A stretch of 64,000 bases of DNA from UBA699 sp050261915 (GTDB lineage: Bacteria; Bacillota; Clostridia; Clostridiales; Clostridiaceae): positions 37,896 to 101,895 of the forward strand of contig JBLNDT010000048.1 of NCBI GenBank assembly GCA_050261915.1, given 5' to 3'. This document shows, in pieces, positions 16,469 to 25,424 of this stretch (its first letter is position 1; the number at the start of each line of letters is the position of its first letter). A program made the translations under genes and the position numbers. The notes below the pieces were generated by a model, which saw only the letters and a program-made list of their open reading frames with translations, had not been told where the DNA came from and did not search any database.

Positions 16469-17821
16469 ATGAGAAAAATATTATTTTTCATACTAACATT
16501 ATTTTTTACTTTAAGTAATTCTGGTTCATTTGTCTTAGCTTCAGACACTAATGAAAATATGCAGGCTGTTTGGATGACTACAGTTTATAATGTAGACTTT
16601 CCAAGTACTAAAAATGATATGGCCACTCAAAAATATGAATATATTAAAAAATTAGACAAGCTTAAATCCATAGGTATAAACACAATAGTTGTCCAGATCA
16701 GGCCGAAATCAGACTCATTGTATAAGTCTGATATAAATCCTTGGTCTGATGTGTTAACTGGAACTCAAGGTCAATATCCTGGTTATGACCCTATGGCTTT
16801 CATGATAGAGGAAGCACACAAGAGGGGATTGGCCTTTCATGCCTGGTTAAATCCATATAGGATAACTACCTCTGGAACTGATTTAAATTCACTTTGTCCT
16901 TCACATCCTGCAAGGCTTCATCCTGAATGGGTTATAGCTTATAATAATGCATTGTATTACAACCCTGAACTCACAGAAGTTAAAAATTATATAACCGCAA
17001 CAGTACAGGAAATCGTAAAGAATTACAATGTAGATGCTATCCACTTTGATGATTATTTTTACCCATCAAATTATCCTCTCCCACCTGGTGAAGGGATAGA
17101 CGGAACAATGGCAAACAGCCGAAGACAGCATGTTAATGATATGATTAAGCAGGTAAGCGAAGCAATTAAGGCTGTAAACAGCTCTGTATTGTTTGGTGTA
17201 AGTCCAATGGGAATATGGAAAAACAATACTACTGATATTACAGGTTCCAATACTTCTGGCACAGAGTCCTACTATTATGTTTATGGAGACACTAGAACCT
17301 GGATAAAGAACCATTGGATTGACTACATAGTACCACAAATATACTGGGAAACAGGAAACACCTCTGCCGACTATGAAACATTGGTTAAATGGTGGTCAGA
17401 TGAGGTAAAAGGTACTAATGTTAAACTATATATAGGCCAGGGAATTTATAAAGAAACTGTAGCAGGGCAAATAGACAGCCAACTGAACATAAATAAGAAA
17501 TACCCAGAAGTTTTGGGCAGCTTTTATTATGGAATGGGGAACCTGCTTTCAAATACTTCAGGGTGCTTAGATAAAATCTCTGCCTTTAACCAGGCAATTC
17601 CCTCCCAGGATACACCTAATTCTTACCTTGAAAAAGGAATAACCTCAGCCAGTACCTTAAACATAAGAAGCGGAGGAGGCTTGGGATATTCCATTATAGC
17701 CTCAGCACCCTGGGGTACGGAGGTTACTATTTTAGGCAGCATACCTGGCTGGTATAATGTTAAGCTTCCAAATGGCCAAGTTGGCTGGGCTAGTGCATAT
17801 TATATAAGAATACCTAACTAA
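16469..17821 (+). CDS. Secreted GHL10 glycoside hydrolase-like protein with SH3 domain
   Basis: Exported protein of 450 residues acting at the cell wall. A signal peptide runs from MRKILFFILTLFFTL to about VLA-S (residue 25). Residues about 32-360 are a GHL10 (DUF187/FenI-like) TIM barrel: AVWMTTVYNVDFPS, GINTIVVQIRPKSDSLY, LAFHAWLNPYRI and DAIHFDDYFYP, with the Asp pair near the expected active site. The C-terminus (about 385-450) is a bacterial SH3 domain (LNIRSGGGLGYSIIASAPWG ... GWYNVKLPNGQVGWA) that usually binds peptidoglycan. ATG 16469 follows GGGGGGGAG. A wall-hydrolase role is inferred. Confidence 0.88.
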   Translation: MRKILFFILTLFFTLSNSGSFVLASDTNENMQAVWMTTVYNVDFPSTKNDMATQKYEYIKKLDKLKSIGINTIVVQIRPKSDSLYKSDINPWSDVLTGTQGQYPGYDPMAFMIEEAHKRGLAFHAWLNPYRITTSGTDLNSLCPSHPARLHPEWVIAYNNALYYNPELTEVKNYITATVQEIVKNYNVDAIHFDDYFYPSNYPLPPGEGIDGTMANSRRQHVNDMIKQVSEAIKAVNSSVLFGVSPMGIWKNNTTDITGSNTSGTESYYYVYGDTRTWIKNHWIDYIVPQIYWETGNTSADYETLVKWWSDEVKGTNVKLYIGQGIYKETVAGQIDSQLNINKKYPEVLGSFYYGMGNLLSNTSGCLDKISAFNQAIPSQDTPNSYLEKGITSASTLNIRSGGGLGYSIIASAPWGTEVTILGSIPGWYNVKLPNGQVGWASAYYIRIPN

Positions 17822-17849
17822 GAAAGGCGTACTATAAGTACGCCTTTCT
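17821..17849. terminator. Bidirectional terminator between convergent genes
   Basis: Thirteen-base perfect stem AGAAAGGCGTACT/AGTACGCCTTTCT with a 3-base loop, exactly between the stops of the GHL10 and flavoprotein genes. Confidence 0.9.
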
Positions 17850-17850
17850 A

Positions 17851-18477
17851 TTATCTTATAAAATTTGTAATTGCCCTCGGTTCCTTTTCTGGAAGGTTTA
17901 CCCCTGCTTCTTTTCCAGCTTCTATTGACTTTAATAGCCAGGCCATATTCTTTCCAAGGGTCCTCATTGTCTGCATTCCTTCAAGATCCTGTCTTATTTC
18001 CTCTGGAGTGTTTCCATGTACCATATTCCAGTATTGTGAACTAACTATAGGCATGTTTGATATTGCAAAGTACTTATTAAGTTGGTCAAAGGCTGCTGTG
18101 GATCCTCCTCTTCTGCAGGTAACAATTGCCGCTCCTGGTTTATATGGCATTCCTCCGGTTGCATAGAAAAATCTGTCAAGAAACGAAGTTATTTGCCCAG
18201 ATGCTGCTGCATAATGAACAGGAGAACCAAAAATGATACCATCTGCCTCTTTTGCCTTTTCAATTCCAATATTTACAGTATCCTCATTAAATATACATTT
18301 GCCAGACTTAGAGGTGAAACATACTTTGCATGCTGTGCAGCCTCTTATAGGCTTAACCCCCACATGAAAAATTTCTGTATCAATTCCCTCTTTATTAAGC
18401 TCCAAGGCAATTTCAGACAGTGCTGTAAAGGTACAGCCTTCAGCTTTAGGACTTCCGTTGATAAGTAATACTTTCAT
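17851..18477 (-). CDS. Flavodoxin-fold NAD(P)H-dependent FMN reductase, iron-sulfur flavoprotein type
   Basis: Flavin-dependent oxidoreductase of 208 residues. The FMN phosphate loop is LINGSPKAEGCTFTAL at the N-terminus. A Cys-rich loop GCTACKVCFTSKSGKC (about 46-61) matches the compact cluster motif of the iron-sulfur flavoprotein group, and FGSPVHYAAASGQITSFLDR is the second flavin contact. It is a cytoplasmic electron-transfer or nitro/quinone-reductase-like protein; natural partner unknown. AAAGGAGGG lies 6 bases before ATG 18477. Confidence 0.87.
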   Translation of the reverse strand: MKVLLINGSPKAEGCTFTALSEIALELNKEGIDTEIFHVGVKPIRGCTACKVCFTSKSGKCIFNEDTVNIGIEKAKEADGIIFGSPVHYAAASGQITSFLDRFFYATGGMPYKPGAAIVTCRRGGSTAAFDQLNKYFAISNMPIVSSQYWNMVHGNTPEEIRQDLEGMQTMRTLGKNMAWLLKSIEAGKEAGVNLPEKEPRAITNFIR

Positions 18478-18635
18478 ATATTAACCCTCCTTTTATATAT
18501 TTTGAATTTTTAATAATTAACATAGCTAATAAACAGCAGTTCGCATCCTTTTTAATCCATAATTGCCTTAATTTGTATTTTACTTTATAATATTATTAGC
18601 AAATAATGGTTTTAAAGCCGAAAGGATGTTTTGCA

Positions 18636-19229
18636 ATGAAATATAAAAAAAGTATCTTAGTAATCTTAATAATTGTATTTAGTATTGCCACATATTTTTA
18701 CTATAAGAATTATGCAAATAGTGAAAATCCAAATAGGATTACTAGTGACCAAACAAAATTTCAAAATCAAAACAAGATTGTTGTAGACCAATCAAAATTA
18801 GATGAAATATCTAAAGAAACCGGAATTAGTGGACTAAAATTATCTGATAATAAAATATATAAAGATAATATTGAAATCGGATTTCGTGATGAAGGAACTT
18901 TATGGTATCAAATGTGGATTATGTCAGGTTATATTGTTACAAAGGATTATTTACCCTTAGCTAGTCCAGATCCTAGTTATAAACCAAACCAATTTTCAAA
19001 AGATAATATTAATTGGCTCATTATGGAGATTTCAGTTAGAGATATACAACATAAGGATAAATTATTAAAGATATTGAGAGATTGGAATAGTAATAACTTC
19101 TCAGATGCTGTAAATGAACACAATTATTTATGGAATTATATTAAAGATGATTATGGAACAGCCCAAAAGCTAAATGCAGAATCTATAAAATTATATGAAG
19201 AAAAAGGCAAAATTGAAACACAAAATTAA
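18636..19229 (+). CDS. Membrane-anchored hypothetical protein (possibly DUF6241-like)
   Basis: Protein of 197 residues with a Lys-rich start, one membrane helix (about 6-24, ILVILIIVFSIATYFYY) and an extracytoplasmic part. The C-terminal ~90 residues (WLIMEISVRDIQHKD ... LNAESIKLYEEKG) resemble the small DUF6241 domain of Firmicutes, but this is a tentative match by eye. ATG 18636 has AAAGGATG 8 bases upstream; the earlier in-frame start at 18606 does not. Convergent with ung, with only 12 bases between stops. Function unknown. Confidence 0.7.
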   Translation: MKYKKSILVILIIVFSIATYFYYKNYANSENPNRITSDQTKFQNQNKIVVDQSKLDEISKETGISGLKLSDNKIYKDNIEIGFRDEGTLWYQMWIMSGYIVTKDYLPLASPDPSYKPNQFSKDNINWLIMEISVRDIQHKDKLLKILRDWNSNNFSDAVNEHNYLWNYIKDDYGTAQKLNAESIKLYEEKGKIETQN

Positions 19230-19241
19230 ACCTTCAATAAT

Positions 19242-19916
19242 CTAAATATTTTCAATTTGCCAATCTATAGGTTCCTTCCCCTGAGATATGAGGAAATCAT
19301 TTGCCTTTGAAAAAGGCTTGCTTCCAAAAAAACCACCATAGGCTGAAAGTGGACTTGGATGCACCGACTTTATAATAAAATGTCTTGGATTATTTATTAT
19401 AGAAAGCTTTGATTGGGCATTTTTACCCAAAAGTATAAAAACCACAGGGTCCTCTCTTTGGTTTAAGATATTAATAACCCTATCGGTGAATTGTTCCCAG
19501 CCTTTGTTTTTATGTGAATTAGCCTCACCCTCACAAACTGTTAGTACTGTGTTTAACAGCAAAACCCCTTGGTCTGCCCATTTTTTAAGATAACCATTAT
19601 TAGGTATATAGCAGCCTAAATCGCTATTAAGCTCTTTAAAAATATTCATAAGAGATGGCGGAGGCTGAACTCCAGGCTTAACGGAAAAACTCAAGCCATG
19701 AGCCTGGTTAGGACCGTGATACGGGTCTTGTCCAATTATAACAACTTTAACATCCTTATAATCCGTATAGTGGAGTGCATTAAATATATCATGCATATTT
19801 GGATATATTTTTTTTGTATTATACTCATTAATTAGAAATTTTCTTAAGGATAAGTAATATTCCTTCTCAAACTCATCCTGCAGTAAATCCTGCCATTGAT
19901 TTTTTAATATTTTCAT
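19242..19916 (-). CDS. ung: Uracil-DNA glycosylase, family 1
   Basis: Removes uracil from DNA to start base-excision repair. Family-1 motifs are intact: catalytic water-activating loop GQDPYHGPNQAHGLSFSV (about residues 61-78), uracil-binding LLLNTVLTV, and the DNA-intercalation motif HPSPLSA (about 186-192). Length 224 is standard. Start ATG 19916 follows AGGTGAT. Divergent from the 20001 gene. Confidence 0.97.
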   Translation of the reverse strand: MKILKNQWQDLLQDEFEKEYYLSLRKFLINEYNTKKIYPNMHDIFNALHYTDYKDVKVVIIGQDPYHGPNQAHGLSFSVKPGVQPPPSLMNIFKELNSDLGCYIPNNGYLKKWADQGVLLLNTVLTVCEGEANSHKNKGWEQFTDRVINILNQREDPVVFILLGKNAQSKLSIINNPRHFIIKSVHPSPLSAYGGFFGSKPFSKANDFLISQGKEPIDWQIENI

Positions 19917-20000
19917 TTAAATCACCTGATGATATTATACCATAAAGTTCCTATATTATATTCCGATAATTAACCATATTTATTTGTGAGGTGATAATCC

Positions 20001-21026
20001 TTGAAAATCCAAAGCTATGCAATAGACATGCAAAGTAAATCCAGTTATACAAAAGTAGAGACCACAGAAGAAAACCTGAAATATTGGAAGGACAGTAATC
20101 CTGGCACTAATGTGGATTCAATACAGTTTTCCAGTGAGGGTGTAGAAAAATCAAAAGATTGCTCACAATTTGAATTAACTATTTCCGAGGAAGATAAAAA
20201 TAAAATCAGGCTTTTAGAGGAGTTTCTATCAAGACTTACAGGGAAAAGGGTGAAATTCAAGATTACTGACTCAATAAAGCTGGATGACGATACCAGTGAA
20301 TGTGTAGATAAAATAAAAAATATGCAAATGGGAAGAACTTCATCTAATTCTGGAAGAAAGGGCTGGGGCCTTGAATATAATTTCAGCAATACTACCTTGG
20401 AATCACAAAAAATGAACTTTAATACAAAAGGCATAATTAAAACTCTGGATGGCAGAACCATTGATATCTCTGTTGAGCTGAATATGAGCAGGGAATTCAT
20501 TAGCCATACAAGCCTTAATATTAAAGCAGGAGATGCATTAATAGATCCGCTGATTATAAACTATTCTGGAAATACTCCAAGTCTCACGAAAAAAATATAT
20601 TCCTTTGATATAAACATGGACGGAGGGCTTGAACAAATTTCATTTCCTACTGAAGGCAGCGGCTTTTTAGCCCTGGACAGCAATAATGACGGTGTTATAA
20701 ATGATGGAAAAGAATTGTTTGGACCATCTAGTGGCAGTGGTTTTGATGAATTGAAGAAATATGATTCAGATGGGAACAACTGGATCGATGAAAATGACAG
20801 CATTTTTAATAGACTTCAAATATGGACAAAGGATGAAAGCGGCAATGACAAGCTTTTTGCTTTGGGTCAAGCCGGTATTGGCGCAGTATTTCTCGGGAAT
20901 ATAAGTACTCAATTCGATATAAACAATAATTCAAATGATACCCTGGGAAAGGTTCAATCATCAGGGATATTCCTAAAGGAGGACGGAACCCCGGGGGTTA
21001 TACAGCATCTTGATATTTCAGTTTAA
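20001..21026 (+). CDS. Acidic protein with EF-hand-like calcium loops
   Basis: Soluble protein of 341 residues with no signal peptide. The C-terminal half has acidic loops resembling EF-hand or dockerin calcium sites: FDINMDGGLEQI, DSNNDGVINDGKELFG (about 226-241) and DSDGNNWIDENDSIF (about 253-267). The first ~180 residues show no known domain. The start is a TTG at 20001 with GAGGTG 7 bases before it; no better ATG exists. Similar C-terminal segments occur in clostridial and proteobacterial proteins of unknown role. It ends at a terminator shared with the convergent chemotaxis gene. Function unknown. Confidence 0.75.
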   Translation: MKIQSYAIDMQSKSSYTKVETTEENLKYWKDSNPGTNVDSIQFSSEGVEKSKDCSQFELTISEEDKNKIRLLEEFLSRLTGKRVKFKITDSIKLDDDTSECVDKIKNMQMGRTSSNSGRKGWGLEYNFSNTTLESQKMNFNTKGIIKTLDGRTIDISVELNMSREFISHTSLNIKAGDALIDPLIINYSGNTPSLTKKIYSFDINMDGGLEQISFPTEGSGFLALDSNNDGVINDGKELFGPSSGSGFDELKKYDSDGNNWIDENDSIFNRLQIWTKDESGNDKLFALGQAGIGAVFLGNISTQFDINNNSNDTLGKVQSSGIFLKEDGTPGVIQHLDISV

Positions 21027-21055
21027 AGGCAGCTTCATCAGCTGCCTAATTTTAT
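21027..21055. terminator. Bidirectional terminator
   Basis: AGGCAGCT-TCATC-AGCTGCCT hairpin followed by AATTTTAT, between convergent stops at 21026 and 21052. Confidence 0.85.
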
Positions 21056-22203
21056 AGTTCATTAGCTATTTTATTTAATTCTATAGACATGGAAGTTATT
21101 TCTTCAATGCTCGCTGTAATTTCCTCTGTTGCTGCTGCCTGCTCCTGGCTTGAAGACAGGGACTCCTGACTTTTTAGGCTTGTTTCTTCTACCTTGGCTT
21201 TTATCCTGTCAGTGAGTTCCTTGATTTTAGGCACAGTACCTTTTGATTGCTCTGATAGGTTTCTTATTTCTTGTGCAACTACTCCAAAACCTCTCCCAGC
21301 TTCTCCTGCTCTTGCTGCTTCAATGGCAGCATTTAATCCAAGCATCTTTGTTTCATCTGCTATTGCCTTTATAAAACTGGACACTTCATTTATTTCTTCT
21401 GAAAGCTTAGTTATTTCTTTAATTTCGTTGTTTAGCTCCTGCTCATTTGCATGAATATTTGATGCTGAAGCAGCTAGTTCCTCAATTGCTGATGCTATAC
21501 CGGAAAGACCTGTTCCAAGATTGTTTGACATCTCAGTAAGATTTCCTGCAAGGGCTTTTGGAATTACTACTCCCAAGGTGCCTACCACTTCTGTTGCATT
21601 TTCTTCATCAAACATTGGATAAGAAGTTACTAATACAGGAACGCCGTATACAGATTTATCCACTTCAGCTGTAATATGTTTTTTTGATTGTATAACCTTA
21701 TAGGCTATATCAGTTTCTTTCAGCTTATACCCAATTGGCTTATCCGTCATGTCATATTTCTTTGAAGGCTGCCTTTCAATTATGCTCTGTAAATCTGTTG
21801 CGTATAGAAAAGCTCCTTCCGGGAACATGTCAGCAACTATTGGAGCATAATCTCCAAAGGATTTAAATACTGGATGGAGCCTAGGAAATAACATTGAATA
21901 TGCTCCAACAGGTTGTCCCTCATCATTAACAAGAGGTTCAGCTACTGTACTTAATCTCATGCCATACATAGACCTTGGAATGTTTTGAACCACAGCTCTG
22001 TTTTCTTTCATTGCCTTTGCTGCTATGCTGGTGCTGCTGATTTTATCTCCAACTTGAAATATATCCAAATCAAAGGCTTTTGAGGCTTTTCTCCAAGTTA
22101 TAGTATCTCCTTCAATTATCAAATATATTACACCACCAGGTATAACATCTGCTTGGAGTTCAGACATGGCTTTTAAATTATCGATTGAGTTTATATTAAT
22201 CAT
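21052..22203 (-). CDS. Soluble methyl-accepting chemotaxis protein, paralog A
   Basis: Cytoplasmic chemoreceptor of 383 residues without membrane helices. Residues 1-~215 form a sensor region of two similar alpha/beta segments (GGVIYLIIEGDTITWRKAS; AEPLVNDEGQPVGAYSMLFP). Residues ~225-383 are a short MCP signalling coiled coil with the hairpin tip LGLNAAIEAARAGEAGRGFG and VVAQEIRNLSEQSKGTV, which contacts CheA/CheW. GAGGGGGATG precedes ATG 22203. It lies next to a same-length paralog on the same strand, each with its own terminator. Ligand unknown. Confidence 0.9.
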   Translation of the reverse strand: MININSIDNLKAMSELQADVIPGGVIYLIIEGDTITWRKASKAFDLDIFQVGDKISSTSIAAKAMKENRAVVQNIPRSMYGMRLSTVAEPLVNDEGQPVGAYSMLFPRLHPVFKSFGDYAPIVADMFPEGAFLYATDLQSIIERQPSKKYDMTDKPIGYKLKETDIAYKVIQSKKHITAEVDKSVYGVPVLVTSYPMFDEENATEVVGTLGVVIPKALAGNLTEMSNNLGTGLSGIASAIEELAASASNIHANEQELNNEIKEITKLSEEINEVSSFIKAIADETKMLGLNAAIEAARAGEAGRGFGVVAQEIRNLSEQSKGTVPKIKELTDRIKAKVEETSLKSQESLSSSQEQAAATEEITASIEEITSMSIELNKIANEL

Positions 22204-22342
22204 GATAACATCCCCCTCACCAATATAATACTAAAATTATTTAATATTTTTTTTAGTACCATTAACTTATTGATTTACCCCATTTAATTATATGACTAAT
22301 TCACATTTTATACAAAACAACAAATGGTTGTACCCCCATATT

Positions 22343-22366
22343 AAAAGGCAGCCCTTAGGCTGCCTA
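22343..22366 (-). terminator. Intrinsic terminator after MCP paralog B
   Basis: Minus strand: AGGCAGCC-TAAG-GGCTGCCT followed by TTTTAA; 4 bases after the stop of the 22370-23521 gene. The rest of 22204-22369 is AT-rich and holds no ORF I can support. Confidence 0.75.
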
Positions 22367-22369
22367 ATT

Positions 22370-23521
22370 TTATAATTCGTTTGCTATTTTTTCAAGTTCC
22401 GAGGACATAGAGGCAATCTCTTGAACACTGGCAGTTATTTCTTCTGTTGCTGCCGCTTGTTCCTGGCTTGAAGATAAAGAACTCTGGCTTTTTTCACTTG
22501 TTTCATCAACCTTTGATCTAATCCTGTTGGTTAATTCCTGAATTTTAGGAACTGTTCCTTTTGACTGTTCTGACAGATTTCTTATTTCTTGTGCAACTAC
22601 TCCAAAACCCTTTCCTGCTTCTCCTGCTCTAGCCGCTTCAATTGCTGCATTTAAACCAAGCATATTTGTTTTATCTGCAATTGCCTTTATAAAACTTGTC
22701 ACTTCATTTATTTCTTCTGAAATCTTAATTATTTCTTTGATCTCACCATTAAGCTCTTGTTCATTTGCATGTATATTTGAAGCTGATGCAGCTAGTTCCT
22801 CAATAGCTGAAGCTATTCCTGAAAGACCTGTTCCAAGATTATGGGACATTTCTCTAAGCTTCCCTTCAAGGGTTTTTGGCATAACCACTCCAAAGGTTCC
22901 AACAAGTTCAGTTGGATAATCCTCATCAAACAATGGATAATTTTCAACAAGTACAGGAACCCCATAAGCCGAGCAGTCCAGTTCTACCGTTAAAGGCTGT
23001 CTTGCCTTAATCACCCTGCTTGCAATGTCCTGTTCCCTTAATACATATCCCGCATGTCTTTGAGGCATGTCAAATTTTTTAGAACTTTGATCTTGTATGA
23101 TTTCACTTAAATTTGTTGTATAAAGAAACGCACCCTCTGGGAACATATCTGCAACTATTGGTGCAAAATCTTTAAACGATTTCATTACAGAATGCATTCT
23201 TGGATAAACGATTGAAAAAGCACCAATTGCCTTTCCTTCTTCATCAACTAAAGGTTCTGCTATGGTAGTTAACATTGTTCCATATAAAGAAGCTGATAGA
23301 TTTTGTTTTATTGTTTTATTTTCACTTATTGCTCTAGCTGCATTGCCGCTGCTTTTTATTTTTTCACCAACCTTAAATACGTCCAAGTCAAAAATTTTCG
23401 ATGCTCTTTTCCAGACATAAGTGTCCCCTTGAATGATTAAATATATTACGCCTCCAGGTATGATATCTGCCTGTAATTCACATACTTTTTTTATGTTTTC
23501 CAATGCAGAAACTGAAATCAT
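22370..23521 (-). CDS. Soluble methyl-accepting chemotaxis protein, paralog B
   Basis: Same 383-residue architecture as its downstream neighbour: N-terminal sensor region (GGVIYLIIQGDTYVWKRAS) and a C-terminal MCP signalling helix pair with LGLNAAIEAARAGEAGKGFG at the tip. Over the last ~155 residues the two proteins differ at about 20 positions by my count, with more change in the sensor half. No gaps are needed. This indicates a tandem gene duplication with divergence of ligand binding. GGGGAGGTG precedes ATG 23521. No other chemotaxis gene is in the window. Confidence 0.9.
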   Translation of the reverse strand: MISVSALENIKKVCELQADIIPGGVIYLIIQGDTYVWKRASKIFDLDVFKVGEKIKSSGNAARAISENKTIKQNLSASLYGTMLTTIAEPLVDEEGKAIGAFSIVYPRMHSVMKSFKDFAPIVADMFPEGAFLYTTNLSEIIQDQSSKKFDMPQRHAGYVLREQDIASRVIKARQPLTVELDCSAYGVPVLVENYPLFDEDYPTELVGTFGVVMPKTLEGKLREMSHNLGTGLSGIASAIEELAASASNIHANEQELNGEIKEIIKISEEINEVTSFIKAIADKTNMLGLNAAIEAARAGEAGKGFGVVAQEIRNLSEQSKGTVPKIQELTNRIRSKVDETSEKSQSSLSSSQEQAAATEEITASVQEIASMSSELEKIANEL

Positions 23522-23638
23522 GGCACACCTCCCCTTGTTAATTTATCTTTTAATAAAATTAAAATTTACATTATGTGACTATTATATGATTTTTTACATA
23601 TTTTTATAAAACACCAATATATTGTAGCTGCCACAACT

Positions 23639-23670
23639 AAAAAATGTAGAAACACAGATGTGTTTCTACA
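23639..23670 (-). terminator. Intrinsic terminator after the LysR gene
   Basis: TGTAGAAACACA/TGTGTTTCTACA perfect inverted repeat followed on the minus strand by TTTTTTAG, 8 bases after the LysR stop at 23678. Confidence 0.9.
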
Positions 23671-23677
23671 TAAACCT

Positions 23678-24580
23678 TTAATAAACTTCATTATTTTTAA
23701 AATATTCTACAGTATAATTTGTAAGAGTTTCTACTTTATCATTAAAACCAAAGTGTTTGTTGCTTATCAGTCCAATTTCAATTTTAAAGGGAACATTGGC
23801 AAAGGAAAGCATTTTTAACCCTTCATAACCACCCATGGCTTTTTGGGAGATAGGCTCCGGGAGTATAGTTATGCCTTTATTTAAAGAAACCAATTCCAAA
23901 ATAAGATCTATTTGAGATGTGGTATAAACAATATTAGGTTTAAAACCTGCTTTGCTGCAGTGTTTAAGGATAAGCTGATGAGTCTTGTACTCTGAAGACA
24001 GCATAATGAATTTTTCATTTTGAAGATCTTCAAATTCAATATTCCCCTTACTTGAAAGTTCGTATTCTTCACTCACTAGAACAGCCATGTTGCAGGAAAA
24101 AAGCGGGTGAAAATTTATCTTTTCTAAGTTATCAGGGTTTATTACAAAAGAAAGATCCAGGAAACTGTTTTTCATGTGCCTTTCACATGCGTAGGAAGGC
24201 ATTTCAACAATCTCTAGATTAATATCCAGATAAGTCTCTTTAAACTTCCAAAGCATGGTAGCAAAATATTTTGTAAAAAGAGATAATGGCAATCCTACAG
24301 AGATAGTTCCTGCTTTCAATCTTACTACATCATTTAAGAAATCCATCATCATATCAAATTCTTTTATTGCTACCCGAGATTTTTCAAAGAGTATTCTGCC
24401 TAGCATTGTTGGCCGTACCCCCTTAGAGGAACGCTCAAATAGTGCAGCTCCAAGTTCCTCCTCCATGTTTTTAATAATCTTGCTCAAGCCCTGTTGTGAA
24501 ATATGAAGATTTTCTGCAGCCTGTGAAAAGCTGTTTTCATTATATACTTGAATAAAATATTTTAACTGCCATATTTCCAT
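23678..24580 (-). CDS. LysR family transcriptional regulator
   Basis: Regulator of 300 residues: N-terminal HTH MEIWQLKYFIQVYNENSFSQ with SQQGLSKIIKNMEEELGAAL, then a LysR substrate-binding domain (TISVGLPLSLFTKYF onward). The CidR/GltC-like N-terminus gives no specific effector. ATG 24580 follows GAGGTT. It is flanked by a terminator downstream and ~50 bases upstream; no divergent target gene is present, so its regulon is not evident. Confidence 0.87.
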   Translation of the reverse strand: MEIWQLKYFIQVYNENSFSQAAENLHISQQGLSKIIKNMEEELGAALFERSSKGVRPTMLGRILFEKSRVAIKEFDMMMDFLNDVVRLKAGTISVGLPLSLFTKYFATMLWKFKETYLDINLEIVEMPSYACERHMKNSFLDLSFVINPDNLEKINFHPLFSCNMAVLVSEEYELSSKGNIEFEDLQNEKFIMLSSEYKTHQLILKHCSKAGFKPNIVYTTSQIDLILELVSLNKGITILPEPISQKAMGGYEGLKMLSFANVPFKIEIGLISNKHFGFNDKVETLTNYTVEYFKNNEVY

Positions 24581-24631
24581 AGTAACCTCAAATATTTCTG
24601 TTTTTATTTAATTATACTATTATATGGTTTT

Positions 24632-25414
24632 TTAATCACGAAAAAATTTTTTACTGCTTTTTATAAATAAAAAACTGCATATGGCAAGTACTAAGCAGAG
24701 TGCTTCAATAATCCATATATTTGTTGTGAGACCTTTTTGATATAAACCAGCAGGAAAATCTACCAGCATGTGAAGAAGCACGGCATATATTAAGAATCTG
24801 TACTTTTTGCTTTTAACAGCATATAGCACCACCAAAGACAAGCCTATCTGAATAATAAATGCAAACACTCTCTCAAAGCCTGATACAAGAAACAAATAAG
24901 GTGATGTATTTATTAAACCGCTGCTAATTTGATTAAGCATTGAACTTGAAACCTTCCCATCCAAGGCTGCTTTTAAGCCCCCTGAATTTATCAATATGGA
25001 GAAATACAGGCTTTGTATAATTGAAATGCCACCTATTAATAATGCTTCAATTCCACCATGTCCAATACCATATGCAATGCCATCCTTTCTTTGGAATCTG
25101 CCTTTAAGCAGAATTTTATATCCAAAAAACCTGCCAGACTCTTCAAAAATCCCAGCTGCCAGAGCTCCGTACAGGGCAAACACAAAGGGGCTTCCATTAA
25201 TAAATGCTGCGGTATATTGAATTTTCTGTAGTAAATACATATGCATATTCCTTTCAAGCACCAGCACAAAAATCACAAAAACAACAGCTCCAACAAAAAC
25301 ATTTCTGAATGATATCCTGTACTTTTTCCAACTATAAATTGCTGCACCTATAGGTACACCTATACACAAAACAACACTTAACACCATGAAATAAATTGAA
25401 ATATTACTTACCAT
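24632..25414 (-). CDS. YhfC/PrsW-like intramembrane glutamic protease
   Basis: Polytopic membrane protein of 260 residues with about seven hydrophobic helices. Conserved polar signature within helices: GIFEESGRFFGYK (about 88-100), GIGHGGIEA (about 116-124) and the late LLHMLVDFPAGLYQ, matching the YhfC glutamic-type intramembrane protease family. ATG 25414 has AGGAGG 6-7 bases upstream, 10 bases after the stop of the DUF1648 gene. Third gene of the GntR operon; whether it cleaves an envelope-stress factor is inference. Confidence 0.8.
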   Translation of the reverse strand: MVSNISIYFMVLSVVLCIGVPIGAAIYSWKKYRISFRNVFVGAVVFVIFVLVLERNMHMYLLQKIQYTAAFINGSPFVFALYGALAAGIFEESGRFFGYKILLKGRFQRKDGIAYGIGHGGIEALLIGGISIIQSLYFSILINSGGLKAALDGKVSSSMLNQISSGLINTSPYLFLVSGFERVFAFIIQIGLSLVVLYAVKSKKYRFLIYAVLLHMLVDFPAGLYQKGLTTNIWIIEALCLVLAICSFLFIKSSKKFFRD

Positions 25415-25424
25415 CTTATTCCTC

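Noticed and set aside
23639..23670. TGTAGAAACACA inverted repeat as a LysR or resolvase operator
   Set aside because: It sits just after the LysR stop and is followed by six T on the minus strand, so it is a terminator.
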